From Actinomycetota bacterium (GTDB lineage: Bacteria > Actinomycetota > Acidimicrobiia > IMCC26256 > PALSA-610): a stretch of 40,802 nt of DNA. A program made the translations under genes and the position numbers. Below, in pieces: positions 40,105 through 40,802 of this stretch. The notes beneath the pieces are model-generated. The model did no database searches. It saw only the letters and a program-made list of their open reading frames with translations, and was not told where the DNA came from. Positions within the stretch are counted from its first letter, which is position 1; the number at the start of each line of letters is the position of its first letter. The DNA lies in contig PLBO01000151.1 of assembly GCA_003134555.1 (NCBI GenBank), positions 212,757-253,558 on the forward strand, in the 5' to 3' direction.

Positions 40105-40802
40105 TCGCGCCCGCGCCCTCGACCTCGGCCCCCAACTCGCGCGCCCGTTGCGCGAGCTCACGATCCGACGTGACGACCGTGAGCGACGCCGGATCGTCGT
40201 CGCGTGCGATCTCCTCGACGATGCGATCGTCTCCCGCGTTGCGACCCGCGCGCGTCGCGTAGGCAACGTGCACGCCGTCGTGCATGCCCTCGGCCAGGCC
40301 CGGCACCGGCCGGCCGTCGAACACGGCCACGACCTGGTCGCCCGTGCGCGCCGCGTACGCGGCGAGCTCGGCGACGAGCCGGCGGGCTGCACCCTGGCGG
40401 TCGCGCCACCAACCGTCGGGGCGGCTACCCATCACGTTGTTGCCGTCGACGAGTAGGCGCCGGCGGGCGTCGGGCACGACGAGATGATGCTCGCCGGAGC
40501 GGGCGCGTGTCGACGAGACGTCCGCGAGTTCGGGATCGACGTCGAGCGCCTCCGCGCCGACGACCTCGAATCCGGGTCGGGGCGCGACCAGGACGCGAGG
40601 GAGCGCGGCCAGCGCGACGTCGCGAGCCGCCGGGTCGTCGCCGTACCAGGCGGGATCGCGTATCTGGGCCCACTTGTCGGCGCCCATCACGACGACGTCG
40701 TAGCCCGACGCGATGTCGGCGATCAGTTGCGCATCGGTGACCGCGACGTCGAGCCACGGGCGGGTCCGGCCGGCACGTCCGATGGCGGCGGCGCGCGCCT
40801 CG
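40073..40802 (-). CDS. Nucleotidyltransferase-like domain fused to NYN nuclease domain, N-terminus cut by window edge
   Basis: At least 242 codons, open to the right edge. The visible first part, LIADIASGYDVVVMGADKWAQIRDPAWYG ... DVSSTRARSG (abridged), resembles the C-terminal part of NadD-like nucleotidyltransferases; STRAR recalls the ISSTxIR motif of that superfamily. After a linker comes RRLLVDGNNVMGSRPDGWW, VVAVFDGRPVPG and LTVVTSDRELAQRARELG, the acidic Asp set of a NYN/YacP-like PIN-fold ribonuclease (DGNN, FDG, TSD). The two halves are read in one frame. The domain pairing suggests RNA or nucleotide-end processing; this is inference. It ends inside the convergent gene (32-base overlap). 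Confidence 0.75.
   Translation of the reverse strand, partial: EARAAAIGRAGRTRPWLDVAVTDAQLIADIASGYDVVVMGADKWAQIRDPAWYGDDPAARDVALAALPRVLVAPRPGFEVVGAEALDVDPELADVSSTRARSGEHHLVVPDARRRLLVDGNNVMGSRPDGWWRDRQGAARRLVAELAAYAARTGDQVVAVFDGRPVPGLAEGMHDGVHVAYATRAGRNAGDDRIVEEIARDDDPASLTVVTSDRELAQRARELGAEVEGAGAITRELGSERP

Overview
The window looks like a chromosomal segment of a GC-rich actinobacterium. The best fit is an uncultured Acidimicrobiia-type lineage. Support comes from strong GC bias at third codon positions, many GTG starts, F420-type oxidoreductases (Ddn-like and luciferase-like), a mycothiol-dependent MDMPI-family protein, a DUF3052 protein, TetR regulators and a lipid/CoA-heavy gene set. No rRNA, tRNA, CRISPR array, insertion sequence, integrase or phage gene was seen. 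The content is that of an oxidative, lipid-degrading core genome, not a mobile island. The lineage call is inference.

Layout. 1-4246: MFS_3 exporter (cut by the window edge), atypical crotonase, APH-like kinase and acyl-CoA dehydrogenase, with a perfect 20-bp palindrome before the dehydrogenase. 4312-5700: secreted coiled-coil glucosaminidase. 5697-9664: cytochrome P450, Ddn-like F420 protein, DUF4214-methyltransferase, cupin, a broken adenylate cyclase remnant and a flavin reductase. 9667-14389: small orphan protein, UbiA prenyltransferase, EamA transporter, acyl-CoA ligase and NUDIX hydrolase. 14421-16937: 1-Cys peroxiredoxin, second MFS_3 exporter and DUF3052 protein. 16968-18471: coupled operon TetR / internally deleted PaaI-like thioesterase / GNAT. 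18576-21430: YedK/HMCES, MDMPI protein, and a TetR divergent from a fatty acid desaturase. 21452-24836: phosphonate-monoester-hydrolase-like sulfatase, double-hotdog thioesterase and LLM oxidoreductase. 24891-28880: Lon, SDR and CPBP-like membrane protein. 28890-33105: TetR plus a heterodimeric ABC exporter. 33176-37080: P450 divergent from TetR / DUF1330 / sulfatase. 37100-40802: membrane GGDEF protein, second double-hotdog thioesterase, carboxymuconolactone decarboxylase-like protein, and a nucleotidyltransferase-NYN nuclease fusion cut by the edge.

How the genes fit together. Acyl-CoA ligase, acyl-CoA dehydrogenase, crotonase, two thioesterases, desaturase, SDR and two P450s suggest activation and oxidation of fatty acids, sterols or other lipids. 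The two sulfatase-superfamily operons would release acids or alcohols from esters. Regulation is dominated by TetR proteins sitting next to palindromic sites. Three of these sites use the same half-site (ACCGAC / GTCGGT).

The clearest cross-window pattern is at gene starts. At least thirteen genes lack a ribosome binding site and instead have a TANNNT -10-like hexamer 6-9 bases before the start codon, which suggests leaderless mRNAs. In two head-to-head pairs (6938/6964 and 39537/39562) the opposing hexamers share a central TA. Other notable points are two deletion remnants (cyclase at 8831, PaaI at 17507), a crotonase lacking both catalytic glutamates, and a hairpin after lon that contains the promoter of the next gene.
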